Shown piece after piece: positions 27,557 to 37,286 of a DNA stretch of 64,000 bases; the stretch's first letter is position 1; every line of letters begins with the position of its first letter. The DNA comes from Leptospiraceae bacterium (GTDB taxonomy: Bacteria > Spirochaetota > Leptospiria > Leptospirales > Leptospiraceae): contig JABTUZ010000002.1 in assembly GCA_015075105.1 (NCBI GenBank), positions 1,288,001 through 1,352,000 on the forward strand. The letters are read 5' to 3'. The notes under the pieces are model-generated. The model was not told the DNA's origin. It saw only the letters and a program-made list of their open reading frames with translations, and did no database searches. The position numbers and the translations under genes were made by a program.

Positions 27557-30135
27557 TCTATTACCTCCGGTGAAGGAACAAAATCTTTCAGCATCTTATC
27601 CAATTTCAAGGCGTTCGGATTTTCCGGATCTAAAAATATAGCCTTGGCTAAAATTTTCCGTGCCCTCTCTATGTTTCCGAGCAATCTATAAGTATCTGAT
27701 AGATTGATTAGATTTTTTGTATTTTTCGGGTCTCTCAATTTCAATCTTTCGCCATAGTCTGCAGAGAGTACGTAGTCTTTATTCATTTTATTTGCGAATG
27801 AAGCGAGGTAGATAAATTCATTGTCTGAAGGATTCAGAAATGTATAAATATCGCAAAGAGAGCTTGCTCTTGCGTAGTCTTTTTGTTTTAGAGATAATTT
27901 TCCCATTTCTTTGATCAGGTCTAAATTTTTTGAATGAATCGAATATGCTTTTTCAAAGAATTCCATTGCAATCGGTAGATTCCCTGATCTTAGTTCTTTT
28001 TTTCCGTTTTCAAATTCTTCCCAAAATTTTTCAGGCAAAGAACTTTCGTCTGCATACTCTTCGTTTTCTTTGTAGCCAATTCTAAGCATGGTAAAGTCAT
28101 CTGATAATTCTCCTGCATTTTGAACCGAGAGAGCAATTTTTTCCAGTGTGCCTTCTCCATTTTCTACGTGGTGCAAGAATTGATTTTCGTCTTCGTTAAT
28201 AATCCTATTTCCGTCTTCATCTATCCCAAGAATAATATCGTCTCTACCGTCAGATCCGATAATCACTACATCTTGAGGCAAGAGTTGAACTGTTTTAATC
28301 GACAAGTCTCCGTCTAACCCCATGACCCCGATTTTATGAAGAGAGAGGTCATTGTCTATAAAACTTGCCTTTCCATCTCTATATAGTACACTCCAAGGAT
28401 GCTCTGCATTTATGTAGTACATAAATCCGGTGAAGTCTTCTACCATACCTATAACCATGGACACAAGCATGGAGCCGTCGAACGAGACAAACACGTCTTG
28501 TAATTCTATAAATGCATGTTTTAACCATTGCTCTGGAAATTTGTCCTGACTGATTGGATCCATCTGAGTTCGTACGATTATAGATTTTAGTACTACCCCA
28601 AGAACTAAGGCTCCTCCTGCTCCTTGGATCGATTTTCCCATTGCGTCCCCATTTAAAAATACCGTATAATCCTTACCTTTTAGTTGGATGCTGTGTGCAA
28701 TACAGAGGTCTCCACCGATTTCGGTGTCTTTATTTTTGAATTCAAAATGCTTTTTCTGTCTTACAAAAAAATCTATATGTACAAAATCTCCTTTGGAACG
28801 ATTGACTCCAAGCGGTTTGATGAGTAGAGAAGTAAGAAAGTAGTCACCGTCTTGCTGCACTTTCAATTCTTTTACTTCGGTTAGAGTTTTTTGTAATTCT
28901 GCAGTTCTTTCTTCAACTTTTCTCTCAAGGTGTGCATTCAATTCTTCTACCTGATTGTGAACTCTCAAGAATTTATTTGCGAGAACTACTGCAATTCCCA
29001 TGATGAATGTAAAAAATCCATACCTCATCAGTCCGAGATTTCTAAGTCCTCCCACAGGGATTGCTCCAAGCAAATCCCAAAGAGCTGTAATAACGAGAAT
29101 AGAGAATCCGATCAATAAACGAAAAGCGTCTTTATTTTTTAATTTCACTGCTTTGGTCATAACGTATCCGAGATAACCAAGGACAGAAAGTGCAGACAAT
29201 TGCCAGATAAGTAAAATCTGAGTAGTCACCCATCTTGGAACAAAGAGCATCAATAGACCAAGAATCGAAACGAATCCAAGATATATTCTTGAATACAGAG
29301 AGGCTTTTTTTTCAAAGAAGAAATTTTCAAAAAATAGAATTGCGAGTGCCGGGATAAAAAAGAGAAAAATGTATTCTACTCTTACAATTACTTTAAAAGG
29401 GTCCAACCCCCATTCAAAAACTGCGTTGGAGCGAGTGTAATTGTACACTGATATTAAAACAGAAAACAATCCAAAGTATAAATTGTATTTTTCTTTTGGT
29501 CGCTTTGCATACAATAGAAGGTGATAAAGCCCTACAAACATATACATAAACAAAAGCATCAGAGTCACCCTGTCGGATGCTTTTTGAATATTATTTTTGT
29601 AATAATCTAACTCAAAAGTATTGTCTCCTTCCTTCCCCCATAAACCTACTTCTTCTTTGTATCCCCCCTGAACAACAAATCTAAGTGTGTTTTCTTCCTT
29701 GATAGTGTTCTGTGGTAGGATCACGACAAGTCCTCTCACCATACCGTATTTCAGAACCTTTGTTCCGTCTAACTTCCCACCTGAGGCAATCTTTTGCCCG
29801 TTGAAATAAACATCATAAATATTTGTGATAAATGGAATAAGGATAGAAATATCTTCGTTTAGGTTTTTCAAGAAAGACTTTTCAAATTGGAATTTTTTTA
29901 AGAGTGTGATTCTTCTAAAAGTTTCATTTGGGTCGTTTGGCTCTATGTCTTTTATGGTAATTCTTAACTTTTCAAATTTTTTCCATGAAGGGTCGGTTTC
30001 ATTTGTAGTTAAATCAATTCCATCTTTTGCATACCAGTCTTCGATCAAAGAAGACGGAAGAGGAGAGGCTTCTAAGGATAGGGCAACGGAAATATTTAAT
30101 AAAAGCGCAATTGTTATTTGTAATTTTTTTTTCAT
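27553..30135 (-). CDS. 7TM receptor with SpoIIE-type PP2C phosphatase and TPR repeats
   Basis: 860 residues. Signal peptide at 1-23; an extracytoplasmic 7TMR-DISM-like beta domain to about 190; seven membrane spans at about 195-395; a coiled coil at about 397-430; a SpoIIE/RsbU-type serine phosphatase (GGDLCIAH, NGDAMGKSIQGAGGA, IGSDGRDD, DDFTMLRI) at about 440-675; then tetratricopeptide-like repeats from about 695 to the end. Such proteins dephosphorylate anti-sigma antagonists in partner-switching systems in response to an outside signal. The stop overlaps the presumed ATA start of the aminotransferase. Confidence 0.9.
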   Translation of the reverse strand: MKKKLQITIALLLNISVALSLEASPLPSSLIEDWYAKDGIDLTTNETDPSWKKFEKLRITIKDIEPNDPNETFRRITLLKKFQFEKSFLKNLNEDISILIPFITNIYDVYFNGQKIASGGKLDGTKVLKYGMVRGLVVILPQNTIKEENTLRFVVQGGYKEEVGLWGKEGDNTFELDYYKNNIQKASDRVTLMLLFMYMFVGLYHLLLYAKRPKEKYNLYFGLFSVLISVYNYTRSNAVFEWGLDPFKVIVRVEYIFLFFIPALAILFFENFFFEKKASLYSRIYLGFVSILGLLMLFVPRWVTTQILLIWQLSALSVLGYLGYVMTKAVKLKNKDAFRLLIGFSILVITALWDLLGAIPVGGLRNLGLMRYGFFTFIMGIAVVLANKFLRVHNQVEELNAHLERKVEERTAELQKTLTEVKELKVQQDGDYFLTSLLIKPLGVNRSKGDFVHIDFFVRQKKHFEFKNKDTEIGGDLCIAHSIQLKGKDYTVFLNGDAMGKSIQGAGGALVLGVVLKSIIVRTQMDPISQDKFPEQWLKHAFIELQDVFVSFDGSMLVSMVIGMVEDFTGFMYYINAEHPWSVLYRDGKASFIDNDLSLHKIGVMGLDGDLSIKTVQLLPQDVVIIGSDGRDDIILGIDEDGNRIINEDENQFLHHVENGEGTLEKIALSVQNAGELSDDFTMLRIGYKENEEYADESSLPEKFWEEFENGKKELRSGNLPIAMEFFEKAYSIHSKNLDLIKEMGKLSLKQKDYARASSLCDIYTFLNPSDNEFIYLASFANKMNKDYVLSADYGERLKLRDPKNTKNLINLSDTYRLLGNIERARKILAKAIFLDPENPNALKLDKMLKDFVPSPEVIE

Positions 30136-30140
30136 TCGAT

Positions 30141-31004
30141 TTACTTTTTCTTCCTTTTTATCGGTTTGCCAAATTTTTTCTTTACGAAAGGTTTCTTTAT
30201 TGTTTTTTTTGAGGTCGGGTGAATTTTCTTTTGAGGTTTCTTTTTGGCATGTTTTGGTCTGGGTAAAATTTTTTCTGGATGAGAGATTTCTGCTTCTTTG
30301 CGAATTTCTTTTTCAAAAATATTTTTAAAAGCAGGGATCGACTTCAAAAATTCCATAAGAGTTCGTAAATTTTCACTTCTGGTTACTAAGTTGTAATTTC
30401 CGGGAATATCAAACCACCAATCTCTTCCTTGTCCAAATTCAGCACTTTTTTTTGGAGGAAAGCTAATATCAGAGATAGGAGAAAATGGGTAGAAGTAATT
30501 GAACAAAAGAGAGTTGTTGAGAATATTTTGCAAATATTCCGACTTATATTTCCATTTTTTGAAAAAGCCGAAAATTGAAGTAAAATTAAAAATATACGAG
30601 CCATAAAATGGAGTTCCGAGCGTTAGGAATGTTTCAATTTTTTGTCTGCTTTCATCGGGGAGCACCATCGTTTTTAATCCACCGGTGTTGTGAGCAATCA
30701 CTGTAAGATTTTTTGGAGATTGCTTTAGAATTTCTGAAAGCTCATGAACTTGATTTTGAATTCCGAACTTACTGAACTCGGCAATCTCTGTGGACAGACC
30801 TTCGTTTTCTAAATAGTTTTGCAATTTCCTATAAAAAAATCTATTTCCAAAAAGTCCAGGAACGATAAGTATCTGAAAGTTCTTCTTCAAGTCTTTTTTG
30901 GGAAGAACAAGCGTAGAGATATTGAAAATTATACAGATGAAGATTTCGATAAGTTCAAGGGTAGAATAATACACCGTCCTAATTTTCAAAAGAGCTTTTT
31001 TCAT
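30141..31004 (-). CDS. Alpha/beta-hydrolase (lipase-like) protein lacking the nucleophile serine
   Basis: 287 residues. A hydrophobic segment at about 18-35 precedes a lipase-like domain: LIVPGLFGNRFFYRKL (oxyanion region) and VIAHNTGGLK at about 103-111, where GHSxGG would be expected. Asn106 replaces Ser, so classical hydrolase activity is doubtful. TLGTPFYGS follows, as in triacylglycerol lipases. The last 40 residues are an extremely basic Lys/Pro/Arg tail. Likely envelope-associated. It sits six bases upstream of the receptor phosphatase gene. Confidence 0.65.
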   Translation of the reverse strand: MKKALLKIRTVYYSTLELIEIFICIIFNISTLVLPKKDLKKNFQILIVPGLFGNRFFYRKLQNYLENEGLSTEIAEFSKFGIQNQVHELSEILKQSPKNLTVIAHNTGGLKTMVLPDESRQKIETFLTLGTPFYGSYIFNFTSIFGFFKKWKYKSEYLQNILNNSLLFNYFYPFSPISDISFPPKKSAEFGQGRDWWFDIPGNYNLVTRSENLRTLMEFLKSIPAFKNIFEKEIRKEAEISHPEKILPRPKHAKKKPQKKIHPTSKKTIKKPFVKKKFGKPIKRKKK

Positions 31005-31126
31005 AAGATAAACTATGGCAATAGATTTAAGAAAACATTGTAATTGTATAGGTCAAGTAGTTTATGCTCTTTTTAGATTCTGCTTGCTATATTTAGAATT
31101 CTAAGTAGTATGACCATTTATATTGA

Positions 31127-31522
31127 ATGAAACGGGAATTCCTTATTACTTTTATTTTTCTAATTTTGCCGGGTATTGTGTCGGCTTATCCGAATTACAA
31201 AACTGCCGAAAAACATCTGCAAGAAACTTGGGAAAATTCTTTTCCTATCAGTTACTCTAAAATTGTAAAGGTAAATCCTACAAGCAAAGGGATATTGGAA
31301 ATTCGTGATAAAAAAAAACGACTCTATCTTTATACTTTTATAGTATTTGTTCCGCGATATACATTGGAGGATAAATCTTTGATAGCATTAGAAGAAGGAA
31401 AAGAGGTTTTTGTGAAATTGTATTTTGATCCTAATAATTCAGAAATTCCCTATAGTATAAAACTCGGAGAGTTTGAGGAAAAATATTTTTCAAAATCAAG
31501 AATTCGTTGGATTGGAAAGTGA
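31127..31522 (+). CDS. Small secreted protein of unknown function
   Basis: 131 residues with a clear signal peptide (MKREFLITFIFLILPGIVSA) and a likely cleavage after Ala20. The mature part is basic with alternating hydrophobic residues, suggesting a small beta fold. No family recognised. Its TGA overlaps the GTG start of the UDP-glucose pyrophosphorylase by four bases, so the two are coupled even though the products act in different compartments. Confidence 0.65.
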   Translation: MKREFLITFIFLILPGIVSAYPNYKTAEKHLQETWENSFPISYSKIVKVNPTSKGILEIRDKKKRLYLYTFIVFVPRYTLEDKSLIALEEGKEVFVKLYFDPNNSEIPYSIKLGEFEEKYFSKSRIRWIGK

Positions 31523-32934
31523 AAGATATTCAAGAACAAATCATAGCAAAAATGAAAAAAGAAAATTTAAGTGATGCTTTAATTTTCGATTTTCTTCAAA
31601 AAGTAACCCAAGTGCAAAATGGAGAAACCGGCAAAGTCAATTGGTCGGAGGTAGGAGATTTAATTCCTGATACAGACGAAAAAGAGTTATCAAAAATTCA
31701 TTCTGAATATTCTGGCTCTCTAAATAATTTAAAAAAATTGGTTGTGATCAAGTTAAACGGCGGACTTGGTACTTCGATGGGGCTTTCTTATGCTAAGTCT
31801 TTAATAGAAGTCAAAGAAGGATTTTCTTTTTTAAGTATTATCGCAAAACAGATTAAGTACATTAGAGAAAAATTCGGAGTAGAAGTCCCTTTAATTCTCA
31901 TGGATAGTTACAATACACAAAAAGATTCTTCAATCGAGCTTAAAAAAATTGGATTCACGCAAAATTTTCCAATAAGTTTTTTACAAAATAAAGTGCCTCG
32001 TATTTTAAAAGATAGCTTACTCCCTGTTTCATTGCAAAATTCAAAAGAAGAATGGTGTCCTCCCGGCCACGGGGATATTTATTTATCCTTAAAAGAAACA
32101 GGCTTATTAAAAAAATTATTGGAGAGTGGGTACGAATATGCATTTATTTCTAATGGAGATAATCTTGGAGCAACTGTAGATCCATATATTTTAGAATATT
32201 TTATAGATCAAAATTTAGATTTTGCAATGGAGATGACCCCTAAGACTTTAGCCGATACGAAGGGAGGAGCAATTTACCGAAAATTGAAAGATGGAAAATT
32301 TCTTCACTTAGAGTTATTGGAAACAGCTCAAGTACCAGAGGAGAATGAAGACGAATTTTCAGGACTTGGGAAATTTAGAACTTTTTCAACTAATAATTTA
32401 TGGATTAATCTAAGGTCGTTAGATGTATTATTGCAAGAAAAATCTATTTCTTTGTCGTTAATCGTAAATCCGAAAGTTATAGAAGGACAAGAAGTTTTGC
32501 AATTAGAATCTGCTATGGGGTCTGCAATAGGAAATTTTTCAAATACTAAAGGAATTGTCATACCCCGAGATCGATTTGCACCTGTGAAAAAATGCGAAGA
32601 CTATCTTATTAGAAGGAGTGATGCGTATATCTTGAATGAAGACTATTCGCTTGCCATGAGTCCTGTTCGTAAAGAATTAGGTTTGAGTGAAAATATTGTT
32701 ATCTTGGACGATACATATTATAAAAAAATGAAGGACTTTGAAAAATTGTTTCGAGTTTATCCTTCACTGATTTTTAGCAAGAGTTTGAAAGTAGAAGGGG
32801 AAGTAGAATTTGATACATTTGTTGTTTTAAAAGGCGACGTTAAGATTATCAATAAGACAAATAGAAAAAGGAAAATCTCAGAGTTTCAGTCGGATGAATT
32901 TTCAGATGAATCAATTACTTTTTCGTCGGTTTAA
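31519..32934 (+). CDS. UTP--glucose-1-phosphate uridylyltransferase (eukaryote-like UDPGP family)
   Basis: 471 residues from GTG 31519, which overlaps the preceding stop as GTGA; a TTG at 31507 is less likely. The nucleotide-binding loop LNGGLGTSMG, then FLQNKVPRI, WCPPGHGDIY and FISNGDNLGATVDP are hallmarks of the UDPGP family rather than the bacterial GalU type. A C-terminal beta-helix-like end is present. It makes UDP-glucose for polysaccharides and glycolipids, consistent with the envelope genes around it. Confidence 0.92.
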   Translation: MKDIQEQIIAKMKKENLSDALIFDFLQKVTQVQNGETGKVNWSEVGDLIPDTDEKELSKIHSEYSGSLNNLKKLVVIKLNGGLGTSMGLSYAKSLIEVKEGFSFLSIIAKQIKYIREKFGVEVPLILMDSYNTQKDSSIELKKIGFTQNFPISFLQNKVPRILKDSLLPVSLQNSKEEWCPPGHGDIYLSLKETGLLKKLLESGYEYAFISNGDNLGATVDPYILEYFIDQNLDFAMEMTPKTLADTKGGAIYRKLKDGKFLHLELLETAQVPEENEDEFSGLGKFRTFSTNNLWINLRSLDVLLQEKSISLSLIVNPKVIEGQEVLQLESAMGSAIGNFSNTKGIVIPRDRFAPVKKCEDYLIRRSDAYILNEDYSLAMSPVRKELGLSENIVILDDTYYKKMKDFEKLFRVYPSLIFSKSLKVEGEVEFDTFVVLKGDVKIINKTNRKRKISEFQSDEFSDESITFSSV

Positions 32935-32953
32935 CACAAAGGAATAAATACCA

Positions 32954-33679
32954 ATGAGTAAATTCACAATGCCCGTATCCGAGAAAAAAGCCGATTTTGT
33001 ACGGGAGAATTTTAACACGATTGCAAAAAAATACGATCTCTTCAACGACCTGAATAGTTTTGGGCTTCATAGAGTTTGGAAAAATACGATTTGCAATATT
33101 GTAGATTCTGTTCCTGCAAAAAATCTTACCTGTCTCGATTTGTGCTCCGGTACAGGGGATATCACTTTGCGTCTTTCTAAATTAGAAAAAGTATCTGAAA
33201 TCTATTCTGTGGATTTTTCTGAATCTATGTTAGACATTGCAAAAAGAAAAGTAACGGAAAAGTCCAAAGTCCATTTTCAAGTAGGAGATGCTACGAATCT
33301 CAAAAATTTCAAAAAAAATGGTTTTGATATAGTAACAATCGGGTTTGGGCTTAGGAATGTGAATGATTTGAAAAAAGCCTTACGAGAAATTTACAGAGTA
33401 TTGAAGATGGGTGGAACTTTTATAAATTTAGATGTAGGGAAGGTAAGAAATCCATTTATTCGATTTTTTGCAGACTTTTACTTTTTTAAGATTGTGCCTA
33501 TTTTTGGTTATATTATCTGGGGAGGGAAGAATGATATGTTTGATTATTTACCTGTTTCTTCTATAAGTTATCCGGATCAAAAAAATTTAAAGCTGATTAT
33601 GGAAGAGATAGGGTTTAAAGAGATTCAGGTTCAGGAGTTTGTTTTCGGAAATGCAGTCCTTCATGTTTGCAAAAAATAG
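32954..33679 (+). CDS. ubiE: Demethylmenaquinone/ubiquinone C-methyltransferase
   Basis: 241 residues, usual length. SAM-binding motif LDLCSGTGDITLRL, acidic VDFSESMLDIAK, and the UbiE signatures YDLFNDLNSFGLHRVWK and IGFGLRNVNDLKKAL are all present. Methylates the quinone ring in the last step of menaquinone (or ubiquinone) synthesis; spirochetes of this group mainly would use menaquinone, by inference (menG role). The stop directly abuts the end of the convergent gene. Confidence 0.95.
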   Translation: MSKFTMPVSEKKADFVRENFNTIAKKYDLFNDLNSFGLHRVWKNTICNIVDSVPAKNLTCLDLCSGTGDITLRLSKLEKVSEIYSVDFSESMLDIAKRKVTEKSKVHFQVGDATNLKNFKKNGFDIVTIGFGLRNVNDLKKALREIYRVLKMGGTFINLDVGKVRNPFIRFFADFYFFKIVPIFGYIIWGGKNDMFDYLPVSSISYPDQKNLKLIMEEIGFKEIQVQEFVFGNAVLHVCKK

Positions 33680-35755
33680 TTATTGGATTTGATTTATTGT
33701 ATTGAATTGAGTTGTTGGAATACAAAATGGAGTATCTCCGTATCTTCTTGTTTCGTTCTTAGAGTTTAATTCTTCTACTTGAATGTATTTTGCGATTTTG
33801 TTGGAAAACCAAATACTGAGATGAGAATTTTTTTGAACAAGAATATTTTTTGACTCTAAAATATTTCCGCCTTGGTCTAATAAGCTCCATTTTTGGTTTA
33901 GAGAAGTTTTTGAAGTAGAATTATCTAAAAACACAGTAACCTTCGTTTGAGAAGGATTTATCAGAGTCCAAATAGTTTTTCCTTTGAATATATGATAAGT
34001 GAGGTTGAATCCTTTTTTATTTTTTTCATAAGCGAGTAGTTGATGAGAATGCAGTTCCTTATACCTGAAATCTGTTATCTGACCTTCTTTGTTGATCTTG
34101 AATAGAGAATGTAAAATAAAAAGTACTGAAAATCCATAGATTAGGATTACAGAAATAATTTCAGTTTTTTTATAAAGTTTTACGTTAGGCGAAATAGCTA
34201 AAATTAGAAATATTGATACAAAGGCTCCATCCGGGTGAACTACTTGGTAACCGATGAAAAAGGGCAAGATAAGGAATAGAGGCAAGTATTTTAATTTCCT
34301 GCCTATTGTAGATGTGATAAGCCAAAGCAAGATAACGACTACACCAATAAGTCCAACTTCAGATAGAAGACCAAGATACAAAGAAGGTGCGCTATCCATT
34401 ATAGTAAATTTTTTATTTTCTGTGTAAGACTTGTCGTGTAGCACAGGGATAAAACTGCCAACCCCATTTCCAAAAAGAATATTTTTAGAAAATACTTTTA
34501 TGGCGATTTCACTGAATGTGATTCTATTTTGATCGATTTTTTCTATTGTTGACTTTAGGTTTGTTTCTTTATTGAAGAACATTTTAATATAGGTAGAGGT
34601 TTTATGGATCGGATTTTCAGTAGAGGTTTTTCCACCTGCATAAATCAGTAACAATACATACAGCCCTAAAACAATAAACACTATAGGGAAAAAAGAAATT
34701 TTTAAATAGGTGTTTTTTATTTTTTGAAAAATCAAAATAACAACAATTACAAAAAAATTAATAGAAAAAATTAACCAATAAGCTCTGCCTTGTTTTATTC
34801 CTACAAGTATTGCAATTAGAGTTAAAATAATTAGGATGAATGATTTTGTAACAGTTCTCCATTCTCCTTTTTTATTTAGGATCTTCCAAACAAAAACAGA
34901 CAACAAGGTTGAGAGAATCCAAGAGGAACTTCCAGAATCTCTAAGAAGTCCCATTGTACGATTTGCTTCCATTGAAAGATTTGTATGCCCTGAAAAAATA
35001 TTTAAAGAATAAAATGTTTGTGAGAAAATTACGACAATGTTTGCAACTAAGCCAATAGAAATTCCTGTCAGCCAATGGGTTTGAGGAGGATTCAATTGGG
35101 GCGAAGTTCTTTCTTCGTAAAAAAAATACAGCAAGGGAAAAATGAGAGAATCTATAGTTTTCATGCTAAGACCAAAAGCAGTCTTGGAAGAAATTTCGGG
35201 TAAGTACATAGTTTCTAAAATTCCGAAACCTTTTAAATAAGGAGCATTAAAATAAGTGATAAACCTATCTAATGTGAGAACTACAAGAAAAATAATTATA
35301 GAAAATTGTACGTCCAAGTACACTTTTTTGTTTTCTTTCGGTGGAGGGTTTAAAACAAATAGTCTCCGAAAAAAATCAGATTCTTTTGAAGAAATACTTG
35401 GATCGTTTCTTCCTAAAAATTCTAAAAATATTTCTCTAAGACAAATCCCACTAATCGCTCCAAAAAAAAGTCCATTCAATACAGGAATATCAAATTCAGA
35501 ATTCGTGTGGGCAGATAGCCTAACTAAAATCATAGCCCCCGTAGCTACAAATATTCGACCCAATCTTCTTGAATATAAATTGGGCAAAAAACCAAAAGAG
35601 AATTGTAAAAATAAATTACCGTAAAATTCTTTTTTTGGAAAAGGATTTGCAAAATGATAGATTTCAATCCAATAGTAAGATACCAAAAATACAAAAGCCA
35701 TTGTAAAAATCGGAAGATTTTTGAGATTTTTGAATTTTTGTAGCATATCTTTCAT
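33680..35755 (-). CDS. O-antigen ligase/polymerase-like membrane protein
   Basis: 691 residues. About 12 membrane spans occupy residues 15-535, with a large periplasmic loop containing NILFGNGVGSF and SAPSLYLGLLSEVGLIG, matching the Wzy_C/WaaL family pattern for polysaccharide ligation or polymerisation. A C-terminal soluble domain of about 130 residues follows. It probably handles lipopolysaccharide or another surface glycan; donor and acceptor are unknown. It starts one base after the stop of the APC permease gene, so both are co-transcribed. Confidence 0.75.
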   Translation of the reverse strand: MKDMLQKFKNLKNLPIFTMAFVFLVSYYWIEIYHFANPFPKKEFYGNLFLQFSFGFLPNLYSRRLGRIFVATGAMILVRLSAHTNSEFDIPVLNGLFFGAISGICLREIFLEFLGRNDPSISSKESDFFRRLFVLNPPPKENKKVYLDVQFSIIIFLVVLTLDRFITYFNAPYLKGFGILETMYLPEISSKTAFGLSMKTIDSLIFPLLYFFYEERTSPQLNPPQTHWLTGISIGLVANIVVIFSQTFYSLNIFSGHTNLSMEANRTMGLLRDSGSSSWILSTLLSVFVWKILNKKGEWRTVTKSFILIILTLIAILVGIKQGRAYWLIFSINFFVIVVILIFQKIKNTYLKISFFPIVFIVLGLYVLLLIYAGGKTSTENPIHKTSTYIKMFFNKETNLKSTIEKIDQNRITFSEIAIKVFSKNILFGNGVGSFIPVLHDKSYTENKKFTIMDSAPSLYLGLLSEVGLIGVVVILLWLITSTIGRKLKYLPLFLILPFFIGYQVVHPDGAFVSIFLILAISPNVKLYKKTEIISVILIYGFSVLFILHSLFKINKEGQITDFRYKELHSHQLLAYEKNKKGFNLTYHIFKGKTIWTLINPSQTKVTVFLDNSTSKTSLNQKWSLLDQGGNILESKNILVQKNSHLSIWFSNKIAKYIQVEELNSKNETRRYGDTPFCIPTTQFNTINQIQ

Positions 35756-37210
35756 TTAAAGATTCATTTTTTTAAATTTTTTCCAAATGTCAAAAACAAT
35801 AATTCCAATAAAAGTACAAATAATACTCCCAAAAATAACAGAATAATTGCTTTGATGAATATATTGTATCACCACCAATGCAATGATTCCCAATGAAAAA
35901 AAGGCATATACGATTGGAGTTATTGGGTAACCAAATGCTTTGTACAAAGATTGCTTTTCTTTTCCTTTTAATCGGAAAATAAAAATTGAAAGCACTGTAA
36001 GCACAGACAAAAAAGTTATAGATAAAAATGAAAAATTCAGTAAATCAGAATCTTTTGGAATAAACAGTATCATAATGGAAGCAAAAAAGCTCTGTAAGAT
36101 GAAACTATACACAGGAGTGTTTCGTTTAGGGTGAATGATTCCGATTTTTTCCCAAAATAGACCGTCTCTCGACATTGCTACAGCTATCCTTGTTCCTGTA
36201 ATCATACTTGAGTTTACATTTCCAATTACCAAAAGTAAGATGATAATAGACAGTATTTCCGGAATGATTTCTAAAGAATGAGATATGTCTGTTACGAGGG
36301 ATAAAAAATATTTTCCGATCAAAAAATAGGGATCGTTATTCCCGTCTTGAATAGTAGAAAATGGAAGTACTGAAATAAATACAAACGCAAATAATAAATA
36401 AATAATTGTTACTATGAAAACTCCACTAATCATAATCTTTGGGATTACTTTTTCAGGGTCACGAATTTCACTTCCAAGTGTTAGTGGAGAATTCCAACCA
36501 GTGAAAGTCCAATATACAGGAACAAGCGCTGAGCCAAGTTTTAGAATATCAGGAGTTCGTAGAGGAGCATTTAGATTTTTTTGAAGCATAGATACATTGG
36601 AAGAGCCAACTGTTAGAGCTTTGAATATCAAGAAAAGAATAAACGATGAGATTGCAATCAGTGTAAATAGTGGAGTTAGCGTAGTCACTTTTTGCAAAAA
36701 AATAGAAACACTTAAACCAAATTGATTTAGATATGTTAATACGATTAGAATTCCAAGAGCTATTAATTGAAAGTAGGATATATTGAATTGAACTCCAGGA
36801 ATAGTGAATGCCGTATTTCTTACCCAATCTCCAAAAATTGTAAGTCCTTGATAATACACAGTGAGGCTTAGACCAATCGCAATAGAGCTTGGAAACGTAA
36901 TGAATTGAGTCAAAAATCCGAAAAGAAAAGACCATCTTTGCCCGTAAGCATTTTTTAAGAATACATAGTCCCCGCCAACTTCTGGAAAAAGAACTGCAAG
37001 CTCTGCTGAACTTAAAGCACCTGTGATCGCAATAAACCCTCCAAGAATCCATACAGTCAAAAACCAAATTGGATGAGTAAGCGAAGAAGCAATAAGCGAT
37101 GGATAAATAAATATTCCTACACCTATCATATTTCCAATCATAATTAGAATTGCACGATTTCTTCCGAGGTTGCGAGTAAATGGAGTAGGTGAGTTTTGTT
37201 GGATTTGCAA
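35756..37210 (-). CDS. APC-superfamily amino acid permease
   Basis: 484 residues and about 12 membrane spans. GNMIGVGIFIYPS at the start is the glycine-rich APC helix-1 motif, with SSAELAVLFPEVGGDY in helix 2 and a later GWNSPLTLGSEIRDPEKVIP. Likely imports an amino acid or polyamine with protons. It begins at TTG 37210, supported by GGAT seven bases upstream; no ATG lies close enough to preserve helix 1. Confidence 0.88.
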   Translation of the reverse strand: MQIQQNSPTPFTRNLGRNRAILIMIGNMIGVGIFIYPSLIASSLTHPIWFLTVWILGGFIAITGALSSAELAVLFPEVGGDYVFLKNAYGQRWSFLFGFLTQFITFPSSIAIGLSLTVYYQGLTIFGDWVRNTAFTIPGVQFNISYFQLIALGILIVLTYLNQFGLSVSIFLQKVTTLTPLFTLIAISSFILFLIFKALTVGSSNVSMLQKNLNAPLRTPDILKLGSALVPVYWTFTGWNSPLTLGSEIRDPEKVIPKIMISGVFIVTIIYLLFAFVFISVLPFSTIQDGNNDPYFLIGKYFLSLVTDISHSLEIIPEILSIIILLLVIGNVNSSMITGTRIAVAMSRDGLFWEKIGIIHPKRNTPVYSFILQSFFASIMILFIPKDSDLLNFSFLSITFLSVLTVLSIFIFRLKGKEKQSLYKAFGYPITPIVYAFFSLGIIALVVIQYIHQSNYSVIFGSIICTFIGIIVFDIWKKFKKMNL

Positions 37211-37286
37211 AGATTTATCCGAATTGTGGTCAAGCTAAAATTTTTCTTTTCCTTGTCAATGAATAGGACACTTAGTTATACCGTAG

